From an uncultured bacterium (lineage in GTDB: Bacteria; Pseudomonadota; Alphaproteobacteria; CAISDR01): DNA of 15,599 nt. The translations under genes and the position numbers were made by a program. Positions 1 through 7,627 of this stretch are shown here, in pieces. Under the pieces are notes generated by a model. It searched no databases, was not told where the DNA came from, and saw only the letters and a list, made by a program, of their open reading frames with translations. The stretch spans positions 1-15,599 of the forward strand of contig CAISDR010000187.1 in the NCBI GenBank assembly GCA_903884125.1, in the 5' to 3' direction. Numbering within the stretch: position 1 is the stretch's first letter; every line of letters starts with the position of its first letter.

Positions 1-782
1 AATTTTCCGGGTGCATCCTGTATGCGGAAATAAAAAAGCGTGTGAAAAGCGAAGATATGAAACTGCTTTTCGGCTACATGGCCCGCGACGAGGCCCGCCA
101 TGCCGGTTTCATCAATGAGACCTTAAAAGATTTCGGCATGGGCGTTGATCTGAGCTTTCTGACCAAGGCCAAAAAATATACTTTCTTCAGCCCGAAATTT
201 ATCTTCTATGCAACCTATCTGTCGGAAAAAATCGGGTATGCGCGCTACATCACGATCTTCCGGCATCTGGAGCGCAATCCACAATACCGGTTCCATCCGA
301 TTTTCAATTATTTTGAAAACTGGTGTAATGACGAATTCCGTCATGGCGAGGCATTTGCCTTGCTGATGCGGTCGAACCCATGGCTGCTGAGCGGCATAAA
401 CCGTTACTGGATCCGCTTTTTCCAACTGGCGGTTTTTGCGACCATGTATGTGCGTGACCATAAACGTCCCGGCTTCTATCATGGTCTTGGCATTGACCCA
501 ACACAGTTCGGTCATCAGGTCTTTCATATCACCTCGGAAATCTGCAAGCAGATATTCCCAGTGATACTGGATCTGGACAATCCCCGTTTTGCCCAATTGC
601 TGGAACGTCTGCGTTTAACCGATGTCCGGATCACGCAGATTCAGGAGAACAAGGGAATGTTCTGGCGGACCCGCAAAACCCTGGCGCTGGCTTCGGCTGG
701 CCTGACCATCCTGAACCTTTACCTGTTACCTGCACGCCGCAATGTCGCCCCTGCAGATGTGCGCATGGCCCCGGCCTGGTAG
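1..782 (+). CDS. acsF: Aerobic Mg-protoporphyrin IX monomethyl ester (oxidative) cyclase, 3' part
   Basis: The reading frame is already open at the left edge (reading from base 3: FSGCILYAEIKKR...), so the beginning lies outside the window; about 259 residues of a family of roughly 350 are present. AcsF is the oxygen-dependent diiron enzyme that closes the fifth (E) ring of bacteriochlorophyll. Two EXXH iron-ligand motifs are visible: DEARHAGF (Glu at 90-92, His at 99-101) and NDEFRHGE (Glu at 333-335, His at 342-344). The C-terminus has the usual hydrophobic stretch followed by LYLLPARR. It ends with TAG at 780-782, and the puhE fusion starts 30 bases downstream, so the two are very likely co-transcribed. 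An internal GTG at 42 is not the start, because the conserved frame continues upstream of it. Family assignment is confident; activity is inferred. Confidence 0.93.
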   Translation, partial: FSGCILYAEIKKRVKSEDMKLLFGYMARDEARHAGFINETLKDFGMGVDLSFLTKAKKYTFFSPKFIFYATYLSEKIGYARYITIFRHLERNPQYRFHPIFNYFENWCNDEFRHGEAFALLMRSNPWLLSGINRYWIRFFQLAVFATMYVRDHKRPGFYHGLGIDPTQFGHQVFHITSEICKQIFPVILDLDNPRFAQLLERLRLTDVRITQIQENKGMFWRTRKTLALASAGLTILNLYLLPARRNVAPADVRMAPAW

Positions 783-812
783 TCCTGAACAACCCGGCGT
801 AAGGAAACCCTG

Positions 813-2522
813 ATGTCACTGGTGGTCCTATCCATATGTTTCGCTGTTTTTGTCTGGTGGTTTTCCACCGGGGCAGTGATCTATCTGGATAATCTGCCAA
901 ACCATACGTTCAAATGGACAATGGGTGGTTCCAGTGTCGTGGCAGCCGGTGCCTTTTACGGCATTGCGGTCAGTGCAACTGATCCAACCCCATTCGGGGT
1001 TTTTCTGGCCTTCACCTCGGCGTTGCTGGCCTGGGCCTGGATCGAAATCAGTTTTTATACAGGCTTTGTCACCGGACTCCGGCGTCCGGCCTGTGCTCCT
1101 GACTGCAGCGGCTGGAAGCATCTGGGTCATGCCATCGAAACCAGTCTCTATCACGAGCTGGCAATTATTCTGTTCGGGGCGGCCATATTTGCGCTGAGCT
1201 ATCAGGGATCCAATCTTTTCGGGCTCTGGACCTATGTGGTGTTATGGTGGATGCATCAGAGCGCCAAGGTGAATGTGCTTTTGGGTGTTCCAAATCTCAG
1301 CGAAGAATTCCTACCGGAGCATCTGACTTTCATTCGCAGTTTTCTGCGCAAGCGCCCGATGAATCTTTTCTTTCCGGTATCGGTTTCAGTATCAACCCTG
1401 ATTGCAGCCCAGCTGATCAGGGCAGGATTTGATCCGGCTGTCGCCGATGCCGATTCGCTTGGCTATGTATTGCTGGCAACCATCATGGTGCTGGCAATCC
1501 TCGAACACTGGTTCCTGGTATTGCCATTGCCTACAGCCTTTTTGTGGAACTGGGGCCTTGGTGCGCGCAAGCGGCATCCGAAATTCAGTGTTGAAATTGC
1601 GGTTGGCTATCTGGGTGCCGGCAAGACCACGCTTATCAACCGGCTTCTGGCGGAAGATGAAACCGACGGTCGCACGATTGTTCTGGTCAATGATTTCAGT
1701 ACCCTTGGTCTGGACGGATCGCTCCTCAACGGGCGGGGCGCAAATATCATCGAGCTCGCCAATGGCTGTATCTGCTGTTCGCTGGCCAATGATCTTGGTC
1801 GCCAGTTACTGTCCCTGACCCGTCTGTACAATCCCGCCCGCGTGTTGATTGAACCCAGCGGTGTGGCTGATGTGGTGGGATTGCTGCGGGTGCTGGCGCG
1901 CCCGGATATTGCGCCGATGATCGCCAGCACGCGGGTATATTCACTTATTGATGCCGCCCGTTTTCTGGCTGATTACGCACGGATGCCGGATCACTTCGAA
2001 GCCCAGATCCGCCTGGGGTCGGTTCTTGTCATCAACAAGACGGATCTGGTCACAACCGGGCAGTTACGCACTATTGAATCCAGCCTGCGCGCGTTCAACC
2101 CGAATGCGGACATGATCCAGACCACCTATGGCAATGTATGCGCCCGCAGTCTTCGCGCCTGTACAGGCCTGTCACCGGCGGCCCTTGATCGGGCCGAACA
2201 CCATCGGTCATCGGGTCATGATGCGGGCTCGGGCCTGATGTCATGGTCGTCTGATCTGGTCGGCAATTGCGATCCCGACGGCTTGCATGCCATTCTCGAC
2301 GGTGTGGTTGATGGCGCCTTTGGTCAGGTTGAACGGATCAAGGGAATTGCTCGTTCCGGCAATGGTTGGGTGCGATTTGATGTGGCCGGTGGGCGGTCTT
2401 CAGTGACGGCGTTTGCGCCGCGCATGCTGAACGAGGAACCGCGGGTCCTGGCAATCGGCCGCGGTGTTGATGAAATTGGGCTGCGCTCGGCATTTGATGC
2501 CTGCGTGGCTGCGTCGGTGTAA
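813..2522 (+). CDS. puhE: PuhE (DUF3623) membrane domain fused to a G3E/CobW-family GTPase
   Basis: This is a 569-residue protein starting at ATG 813, with AAGGAAA as ribosome site at 801-807. Residues 1 to about 250 are a full PuhE: around seven hydrophobic segments (roughly 2-25, 36-56, 61-89, 112-130, 134-158, 184-206, 216-249), with EEFLPEHL and RPMNLFFPVSVSVST typical of the family. PuhE lies at the end of puh operons and has been reported in Rhodobacter capsulatus to modulate bacteriochlorophyll and photosystem formation. From about residue 257 a second complete protein follows: P-loop GYLGAGKT (265-272), the G3E metal motif GCICC (Cys319, 321, 322), IEPSG, the base-recognition motif NKTD (408-411), a small His cluster (463, 464, 469) and a CobW C-terminal end (VLAIGRGVDE). 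G3E proteins are metallochaperones or insertase partners. The NEFGE-type switch motif reads NDFST here. The linker is under ten residues. The fusion is seen directly; its role is unknown. Confidence 0.9.
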   Translation: MSLVVLSICFAVFVWWFSTGAVIYLDNLPNHTFKWTMGGSSVVAAGAFYGIAVSATDPTPFGVFLAFTSALLAWAWIEISFYTGFVTGLRRPACAPDCSGWKHLGHAIETSLYHELAIILFGAAIFALSYQGSNLFGLWTYVVLWWMHQSAKVNVLLGVPNLSEEFLPEHLTFIRSFLRKRPMNLFFPVSVSVSTLIAAQLIRAGFDPAVADADSLGYVLLATIMVLAILEHWFLVLPLPTAFLWNWGLGARKRHPKFSVEIAVGYLGAGKTTLINRLLAEDETDGRTIVLVNDFSTLGLDGSLLNGRGANIIELANGCICCSLANDLGRQLLSLTRLYNPARVLIEPSGVADVVGLLRVLARPDIAPMIASTRVYSLIDAARFLADYARMPDHFEAQIRLGSVLVINKTDLVTTGQLRTIESSLRAFNPNADMIQTTYGNVCARSLRACTGLSPAALDRAEHHRSSGHDAGSGLMSWSSDLVGNCDPDGLHAILDGVVDGAFGQVERIKGIARSGNGWVRFDVAGGRSSVTAFAPRMLNEEPRVLAIGRGVDEIGLRSAFDACVAASV

Positions 2523-2559
2523 AGGTACAGGCTCGGATAAAAGCGAAAAGGATCGCAAC

Positions 2560-3771
2560 ATGGACTACGAGGCGTATTTCAAGTCAGAACTGGATAACCT
2601 TCGCCGTGAAGGGAACTATCGTGTTTTTGCCGACCTTGAACGCCGCGCTGGCGATTTCCCCAATGCGACCCAGCATTGCAAGGATGGTACGCGCAAGGTG
2701 ACCGTCTGGTGTTCCAACGATTATCTGGGCATGGGCCAGCATCCCAAAATCATTGCGGCGATGCATGACGCCATCGACCGTTGCGGTGCGGGTGCGGGTG
2801 GCACACGCAATATATCCGGCACCAATCACGAACATGTCCTGCTGGAACGCGAACTTGCGGACCTGCACGGCAAGGAATCCGCCCTGCTGTTCACGTCGGG
2901 CTATGTGTCGAATTGGGCAACCCTTGCCACGCTGGCGTCAAAAGTGCGCGGCTGTGTAGTGTTATCGGATGAAAGCAATCATGCTTCGATGATTGAAGGT
3001 GTGCGTCATTCACGTGCTGAGAAACTGTTGTTCAAGCATAATGATGCCGAAGACCTGAACCGCAAACTTGCGGCATTGCCGAAATCAACGCCCAAGCTGG
3101 TGGCGTTTGAATCGGTCTATTCCATGGATGGCGACGTATCGCCGATCAAGGAAATCTGTGATGTGGCCGATGCCCATGGTGCCATGACCTATCTGGATGA
3201 AGTTCACGCGGTTGGCATGTATGGGCCACGCGGTGGCGGCATCGCTGAAGCGCAGGGATTGTCCCATCGCCTGACTGTAATTGAAGGCACGCTGGCCAAG
3301 GCATTTGGCACCATGGGCGGCTATATTGCCGGATCGTCGGCAATGGTGGATTTCATCCGCTCGTTTGCTTCGGGCTTTATCTTTACCACCGCCTTGCCGC
3401 CCGCAGTTGCCGCGGGTGCAGCTGCCAGTATCCGTCATCTCAAGGAATCTTCCGAAGAGCGCCGCCGCCACCAGCAGGTGGTTGCCAGTGTCCGCAAGGG
3501 TCTGGACCGGGCGGGTATTCCGCATATGAACAATCCCAGCCATATTGTGCCGGTGATGGTGGGTGATCCCATTCACTGCAAGCGCATCACTGATGTGCTG
3601 CTGGAACATTATGGAATCTACATTCAACCGATCAATTATCCGACCGTGCCAAGGGGCACCGAGCGGTTACGGATCACGCCTTCGCCATTGCATACAGCCG
3701 CTGATATTGATGCACTGGTGCAGGCACTGTCTGAAGTGTGGGCCAGCATGCAGCTAAGCCGGGCGGCCTGA
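2560..3771 (+). CDS. hemA: 5-aminolevulinate synthase
   Basis: This PLP enzyme condenses glycine and succinyl-CoA to 5-aminolevulinate, the first committed step of haem and bacteriochlorophyll synthesis in alphaproteobacteria. The ATG at 2560 is chosen because GAAAAGGA (2545-2552) precedes it and the protein then begins MDYEAYFKSEL at 403 residues, the usual length. A longer frame opening at 2464 would overlap the fusion gene and add a non-conserved tail. The PLP-binding lysine is Lys247 in TLAKAFGTMGG, and the ring-nitrogen aspartate is Asp213 in YLDEVHAVGMYG. SGTNHEH and the C-terminal RLRITPSPLH are also typical. It follows the puhE fusion by 37 bases in the acsF-puhE-hemA order known from photosynthesis gene clusters. 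No heme-regulatory or FNR-type site was seen directly upstream. Confidence 0.97.
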   Translation: MDYEAYFKSELDNLRREGNYRVFADLERRAGDFPNATQHCKDGTRKVTVWCSNDYLGMGQHPKIIAAMHDAIDRCGAGAGGTRNISGTNHEHVLLERELADLHGKESALLFTSGYVSNWATLATLASKVRGCVVLSDESNHASMIEGVRHSRAEKLLFKHNDAEDLNRKLAALPKSTPKLVAFESVYSMDGDVSPIKEICDVADAHGAMTYLDEVHAVGMYGPRGGGIAEAQGLSHRLTVIEGTLAKAFGTMGGYIAGSSAMVDFIRSFASGFIFTTALPPAVAAGAAASIRHLKESSEERRRHQQVVASVRKGLDRAGIPHMNNPSHIVPVMVGDPIHCKRITDVLLEHYGIYIQPINYPTVPRGTERLRITPSPLHTAADIDALVQALSEVWASMQLSRAA

Positions 3772-3778
3772 ATTATAT

Positions 3779-3800
3779 CTGTGCGGATTTCGCCGTACAG
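3779..3800 (+). terminator. Weak hairpin after hemA
   Basis: An inverted repeat begins eight bases after the hemA stop: CTGTGCGG, loop ATTTCG, CCGTACAG, giving an 8-bp stem with one G-U pair. It is followed only by GTTTG, so it lacks a proper U-tract. It may mark the end of the acsF-puhE-hemA transcript or protect its 3' end. The rest of 3772-3892 shows no other clear signal apart from the ribosome site of the next gene. Confidence 0.4.
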
Positions 3801-3892
3801 GTTTGAAATGCGCAATTGTCCTGGGAGGTCGCATATCAAAGCCAGATTGCAACGGCCTCTAAATTTTTCACCTGCCTGACAGGGGATATGAA

Positions 3893-4555
3893 ATGCACAT
3901 TCGGATTCCACCGGGGACGGTGGCCGATTTGCCGGAAACCATTCCGCTCCTTCCCCAGCTCGGGTCGCTGTTGCTCCCGGCTGAGCGGCTTCCTGTTGTC
4001 ATTCACGAACCGCGTTATATCGAACTCATGAATGACGCGCTGGCCTGGCACAAAATGATCGGTGTGATTCAGCCCGAGCCAGAGGCGGCATCTGAACGCA
4101 CGCCAAGACTTTGTACGGTCGGATGTATGGGGCGGATCACTTCATTCAATGAAATGGAAGCGGGTCGCTATTTTATCGTTCTGACCGGCATCTGCCGTTT
4201 CAAGCTGACCCATGAATTGCCGGTTGCCTCGTCATACCGTCAGGCGCGTGTTGATTACCGCACATTTGCCCATGATCTTGGCGGTGAACAGCAGGCACCA
4301 TCCCTGCCAACAAACCGCACGCGCCTGTTACAGGCCCTGCGCAAATATCTGAGTTTGCATAAGGTGGCGGACTGGTCGGTGGCGCAAAGTCTGGCAACGG
4401 ATGCACTGGTCAACTGGCTGGGCATGATCTGCCCATTTGATCCGCGCGAAAAGCAGGCGCTGCTAGAGGCCACAACATTGGCCGAACGCGAAGCGACCCT
4501 GATGACAATTATTGAAATTGCCGTTTTCGGTCGCACATCACCAGTTCCGGGCTAA
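3893..4555 (+). CDS. Stand-alone LON substrate-binding domain protein
   Basis: A 220-residue protein starting at ATG 3893, with AGGGGAT at 3881-3887 as ribosome site. It matches the N-terminal (substrate-binding) domain of Lon protease over nearly its full length: PLLPQLGSLLLPAERLPVVI, then HEPRY, then GCMGRITSF and GRYFIVLTGICRF. There is no AAA+ module and no Ser-Lys protease domain. Such single-domain proteins are widespread in proteobacteria and their function is not established; binding of misfolded or target proteins is a guess from Lon. It lies between hemA and hemC, ends 11 bases before the convergent hemC stop, and has no close partner on its own strand beyond hemA 121 bases upstream. 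Family confident, role unknown. Confidence 0.88.
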   Translation: MHIRIPPGTVADLPETIPLLPQLGSLLLPAERLPVVIHEPRYIELMNDALAWHKMIGVIQPEPEAASERTPRLCTVGCMGRITSFNEMEAGRYFIVLTGICRFKLTHELPVASSYRQARVDYRTFAHDLGGEQQAPSLPTNRTRLLQALRKYLSLHKVADWSVAQSLATDALVNWLGMICPFDPREKQALLEATTLAEREATLMTIIEIAVFGRTSPVPG

Positions 4556-4566
4556 CGGCGATAAGT

Positions 4567-5565
4567 TCACGACAACGATCCGGCTGGTGCATTGCGGCCC
4601 AGACGTTCGCCAACCTCGCGTCCAATACGCAGGAAATCATTCACGCTGCCTGTATCATTTGCCTCAGTTATTTCCATCCCATCCAGACTTGATAACATGG
4701 CTGAAATCTTAAGCTGATCGCCCTGGATCGTGGCATGGGCGGCAACCGGCGTCACACACGATCCACCCAAAGCTGCAAGCACCGCACGTTCGGCATGTGC
4801 GGCGATTGCTGAAGCGGTGTGATTGATCGGGGCAAGCCAGCTGCGTGCCCGGTCATCATCGGCGCGGATTTCAACGCCGATGGCACCCTGGGCCGCTGCA
4901 GGCAGCATCTGTTCAATGGGCACCAGACAGGCAGCAGCGGATATTTTACCAAGCCGGTTCAGACCTGCGGCCGCCAGAATCGTGGCCTGAACCACACCGT
5001 CGCGCACTTTCGACAGGCGCGTGTCCACATTGCCGCGCAGATCCTGAATGATCAGATCCGGCCTTAAACGGCGTAACTGGGCACGTCTGCGCGGGGATGA
5101 TGTGCCGAACACCGTACCTTGCGGCAGATCCAGCAATGCGCTGATATTGGGCGCAATCAGGGCATCGCGCGGATCTTCTCGTTCTAGGATCGCAGCGATA
5201 TCCAGCCCTTCATCAAGAACACTGGGAACGTCCTTCATGGAATGGACGGCAATGTCGACCCGGTTGTCCAGCAACGCCTCTTCGATGGCTTTGATAAACA
5301 GACCCTTGCCACCGACATCATAAAGGGGCCGGTCCAGAATGCGGTCGCCGGAAGTTTCTATGATTACGATTTCGATGGCGGCATCGGGCCATTGCCAATG
5401 GGACAGCAGCAACCTGCGCACCAGATTGGCCTGGTAAAGCGCCAATGGCGACCCCCGCGTCCCCAGCCTTATGATAACGTGATCCGACGTCGACTTATTA
5501 TCCTGAGCGCCCAAAGCGATAGTCCCGTTTTTACGTTGGCCGATGAACCTTGTTTCGGCCGCCAA
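4567..5565 (-). CDS. hemC: Porphobilinogen deaminase (hydroxymethylbilane synthase)
   Basis: The enzyme joins four porphobilinogens into hydroxymethylbilane, shared by haem and bacteriochlorophyll synthesis. Visible features are the N-terminal IRLGTRGSPLAL, the catalytic segment VHSMKDVPS (Asp112, counting from TTG 5565), TSSPRRRAQLRRLRPDL, and the dipyrromethane-cofactor cysteine Cys270 in GGSCVTPVAA. The start is uncertain. TTG at 5565 has AAAGG a suitable distance upstream and gives 332 residues with a tail of about 30 before the conserved core. TTG at 5514 gives 315, nearer the usual length, but has no clear ribosome site. A stop codon at 5590-5592 closes the frame further upstream. hemD, a common neighbour, is absent here. 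The gene lies 53 bases after the MCP gene on the same strand with no terminator between, so read-through is possible. Confidence 0.96.
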   Translation of the reverse strand: MAAETRFIGQRKNGTIALGAQDNKSTSDHVIIRLGTRGSPLALYQANLVRRLLLSHWQWPDAAIEIVIIETSGDRILDRPLYDVGGKGLFIKAIEEALLDNRVDIAVHSMKDVPSVLDEGLDIAAILEREDPRDALIAPNISALLDLPQGTVFGTSSPRRRAQLRRLRPDLIIQDLRGNVDTRLSKVRDGVVQATILAAAGLNRLGKISAAACLVPIEQMLPAAAQGAIGVEIRADDDRARSWLAPINHTASAIAAHAERAVLAALGGSCVTPVAAHATIQGDQLKISAMLSSLDGMEITEANDTGSVNDFLRIGREVGERLGRNAPAGSLS

Positions 5566-5618
5566 GATCGCCTTTGGAACGGGCCTGCGTCAAGCACCCA
5601 ACATCCGGATCCGGCCAA

Positions 5619-7037
5619 TCAGACGCTGCGTGCCGCCCGCAGGAAATCGTCGGCGCGGGTTTTCAGTTGAACCGCCTGTTGGGCGAGTTCATTGGCCGCC
5701 AGCAGCACGTCGCGGGCCGACCGGTCGGTTTCATGGGCGGATTCGGATACTTTGGTCGTATTATGGGCGACTTCTGCTGTACCCATGGATGCCTGCGAGA
5801 CACTGGCAGCAATCTCGCGGGTCGCCGATGTCTGCTGATCCATGGCCGAGCTTATTTCCGAAGACAGCTCGTTCACCTCGCTCATGGTACGTGAAATGCT
5901 TTCAACACCGCCAACGGCATCGGCAGTTTCAGCCTGGATCGATACAATGCGCTGGCGGATCTGGTCCGTGGCGTTGGATGTCTGACTGGCCAGCGATTTG
6001 ACCTCATTGGCCACAACCGCAAACCCCTTACCCGCATCACCCGCTCGGGCGGCTTCGATTGTGGCATTCAATGCCAGCAGATTTGTTTTGGACGAAATAT
6101 CCGCAATCAGTTTCAGGACCACACCGATTTCCTGTGCGGCTTCGTCAAGTCGGCGAATTTGTGCCCCAGCCGTCAATGCATTTTGTGTTGCCTCGCTGGT
6201 CATGTGCGATGCACGCGACACGCGCTGTTCAATGTCACCAATGGATGCGGACAGTTCTTCGGATGCAGAAGCAACCGTCTGCACGCTGACCGAGGCCTCT
6301 TCGGTTGCGGCAGCAACGGCCGTGGTCATATCCATAGTCGCGTTTGAGACGGCAATCAGACTTTCAGATGTGGACTGAAGTTCAGTTGCGGCTGATGATA
6401 CTATCGCAATTGATGCCAGCAGCGAACGTTCGAATTCATCGGTAATACGGGCGAATGCACGGGTTTTTTCATCAATTGCCATCGTGGCACTATTGATCAC
6501 CCCGGACTGTCGCCGGAAAGATCCAAGCAGGCCTGTTGGCAAAACGCGCCGGAAATATTTTCCGCGACTGACATATTCCATTGCAGCGCCAGATTCGCGT
6601 ACAAATGCATCAGTGACATCAATCATATTGTTGATCGACTGCAACAAATCGCCCAATGGCCCTTTGGGTTCAATTGAAATCAGCCGGGCTTCAAAATCAC
6701 CGCGTGCTATCGCCAGGCAAACTTCCCGACCCCGGCCAAGCCAGATATTTTCACTCTTTGTTTTTGCCTCAAGCTGCCGGATGCAGCCATCAAGCGAGGC
6801 GGAGCGGGTACTAGCACCGGTTGCTGCATCAATTGCCGCGATAGCAGCACGCACCGATTGTTGGGACCGAACCGAACCAAGTAACGCCAGTCCCCCGAAT
6901 CCAAGGGATACCAGCATGCCCGTCCACAGGATCGTCTGTGTGGCCCCAAGTCCCATGGCAATCGTGGTTGCCAGTAATGCTGCAAGGGAAAGGGCCTTTA
7001 TGATCACCGCGTCAAAGCGAGAGAACAAATTCGTCAT
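5619..7037 (-). CDS. Methyl-accepting chemotaxis protein without periplasmic sensor (Aer-like partner)
   Basis: A 472-residue protein. Two hydrophobic segments (about 10-33 and 35-56) are separated by only a couple of residues, so there is no periplasmic ligand domain. HAMP-like helices follow (around 90-200, including IARGDFEARL and a second similar unit, VSRGKYFRRVLP). A long cytoplasmic signalling domain from about 210 to the end carries the conserved hairpin tip NATIEAARAGDAGKGFAVVA (beginning at Asn324), which contacts CheA/CheW. No C-terminal CheR-binding pentapeptide is seen. The ATG at 7037 has AAAGGGG upstream and overlaps the end of the PAS gene by 26 bases in another frame, which suggests translational coupling. 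With no sensor of its own, it probably takes its input from the PAS protein encoded just before it. The MCP family is certain; the Aer-like role is inferred. Confidence 0.95.
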   Translation of the reverse strand: MTNLFSRFDAVIIKALSLAALLATTIAMGLGATQTILWTGMLVSLGFGGLALLGSVRSQQSVRAAIAAIDAATGASTRSASLDGCIRQLEAKTKSENIWLGRGREVCLAIARGDFEARLISIEPKGPLGDLLQSINNMIDVTDAFVRESGAAMEYVSRGKYFRRVLPTGLLGSFRRQSGVINSATMAIDEKTRAFARITDEFERSLLASIAIVSSAATELQSTSESLIAVSNATMDMTTAVAAATEEASVSVQTVASASEELSASIGDIEQRVSRASHMTSEATQNALTAGAQIRRLDEAAQEIGVVLKLIADISSKTNLLALNATIEAARAGDAGKGFAVVANEVKSLASQTSNATDQIRQRIVSIQAETADAVGGVESISRTMSEVNELSSEISSAMDQQTSATREIAASVSQASMGTAEVAHNTTKVSESAHETDRSARDVLLAANELAQQAVQLKTRADDFLRAARSV

Positions 7038-7533
7038 AGCTGACCCCTTTCTGCGCCAGAATTTCGAACAGCTTATCCACGGCGGCCGTCATGCCGTCCT
7101 TGCGGCTGTCCGGGGATTTTTCGATTGCCAGCAGATCCCGATAAAGACCGCGAGCCTTTTCAACAGCCGTACCCGATGGTTTGCGGCGGTTAGAGTGATA
7201 ACTGATGATTTCGCCCGCATCGTTGTATGACGGTGTGACATGTGCCAGTACCCAATAACCATCACCCTTTGCGGTCATGTTAAGGACATAGGCGAAAATT
7301 TCCTGCTTGGCCTGAATCGTGTCCCAGAGCAGTTTGAAAACACAACGCGGCATATCCGGGTGGCGAATGATCGAATGGGGCTGACCCAAAAGTTCGGCCT
7401 CGTTGTATCCGGCAATTTTCATGAATACGTCATTTACATAGGTGATCCGGCCACGCAGATCAGTTTTGGAAACGATGATTTCGTCATCTCCAAAAGTTAC
7501 TTCCCGCCCGGTAGGTTTCGGTCTGTCGGCCAT
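7012..7533 (-). CDS. Aer-type PAS domain redox/oxygen sensor protein
   Basis: A 173-residue soluble protein with one PAS domain (about 15-120) and a helical tail. The start is ATG 7533, behind the strong ribosome site AAAGGGGGAG. A TTG at 7581 and an ATG at 7563 lie further upstream but lack such a site. From this start the numbering runs in register with E. coli Aer as I remember it: Asn34, Arg57-His58-Pro-Asp60 (RHPDMP), Trp70, Asn85 and Tyr93-Trp94-Val95 fall at the same positions, so a flavin cofactor is likely. The Aer Trp-Ser-Gly at 79-81 is Ile-Phe-Ala here. There is no membrane segment. The gene overlaps the following MCP gene by 26 bases, so the two products probably form one receptor complex. 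FNR-type control is indicated upstream. Confidence 0.92.
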   Translation of the reverse strand: MADRPKPTGREVTFGDDEIIVSKTDLRGRITYVNDVFMKIAGYNEAELLGQPHSIIRHPDMPRCVFKLLWDTIQAKQEIFAYVLNMTAKGDGYWVLAHVTPSYNDAGEIISYHSNRRKPSGTAVEKARGLYRDLLAIEKSPDSRKDGMTAAVDKLFEILAQKGVSYDEFVLSL

Positions 7534-7600
7534 CTGGCTCCCCCTTTGGCGTTCGTTCGGCATACGGCATGTTAAAATCAAACAAACGAATTTTTAGCTG

Positions 7601-7606
7601 ATTATC
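7601..7606 (-). promoter_or_regulatory. -10 element of the PAS-MCP promoter
   Basis: On the minus strand GATAAT (five of six matches to TATAAT) sits inside a short palindrome, GCTGAT-A-ATCAGC (7597-7609). It would start transcription near 7594 and leave a leader of about 60 bases before the PAS ATG at 7533. There is no good -35 hexamer at the right distance; the FNR box takes its place, as expected at an activator-dependent promoter. Confidence 0.55.
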
Positions 7607-7627
7607 AGCCTTTGCGTGTGCGGTTCT

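Noticed and set aside
2514..2525. PpsR/CrtJ-type site (TGT-N12-ACA) near hemA
   Set aside because: Only a TGT-N6-ACA spacing is present around the end of the fusion gene, which does not fit the known site.
2464..2559. Longer start for hemA
   Set aside because: It would overlap the fusion gene by 59 bases and add residues unlike ALA synthases; the ATG at 2560 has a ribosome site and gives the normal length.
5605..5614. Palindrome CCGGATCCGG between the MCP and hemC genes as a terminator
   Set aside because: No loop and no U-tract; a palindrome of this kind is expected by chance in GC-rich DNA.
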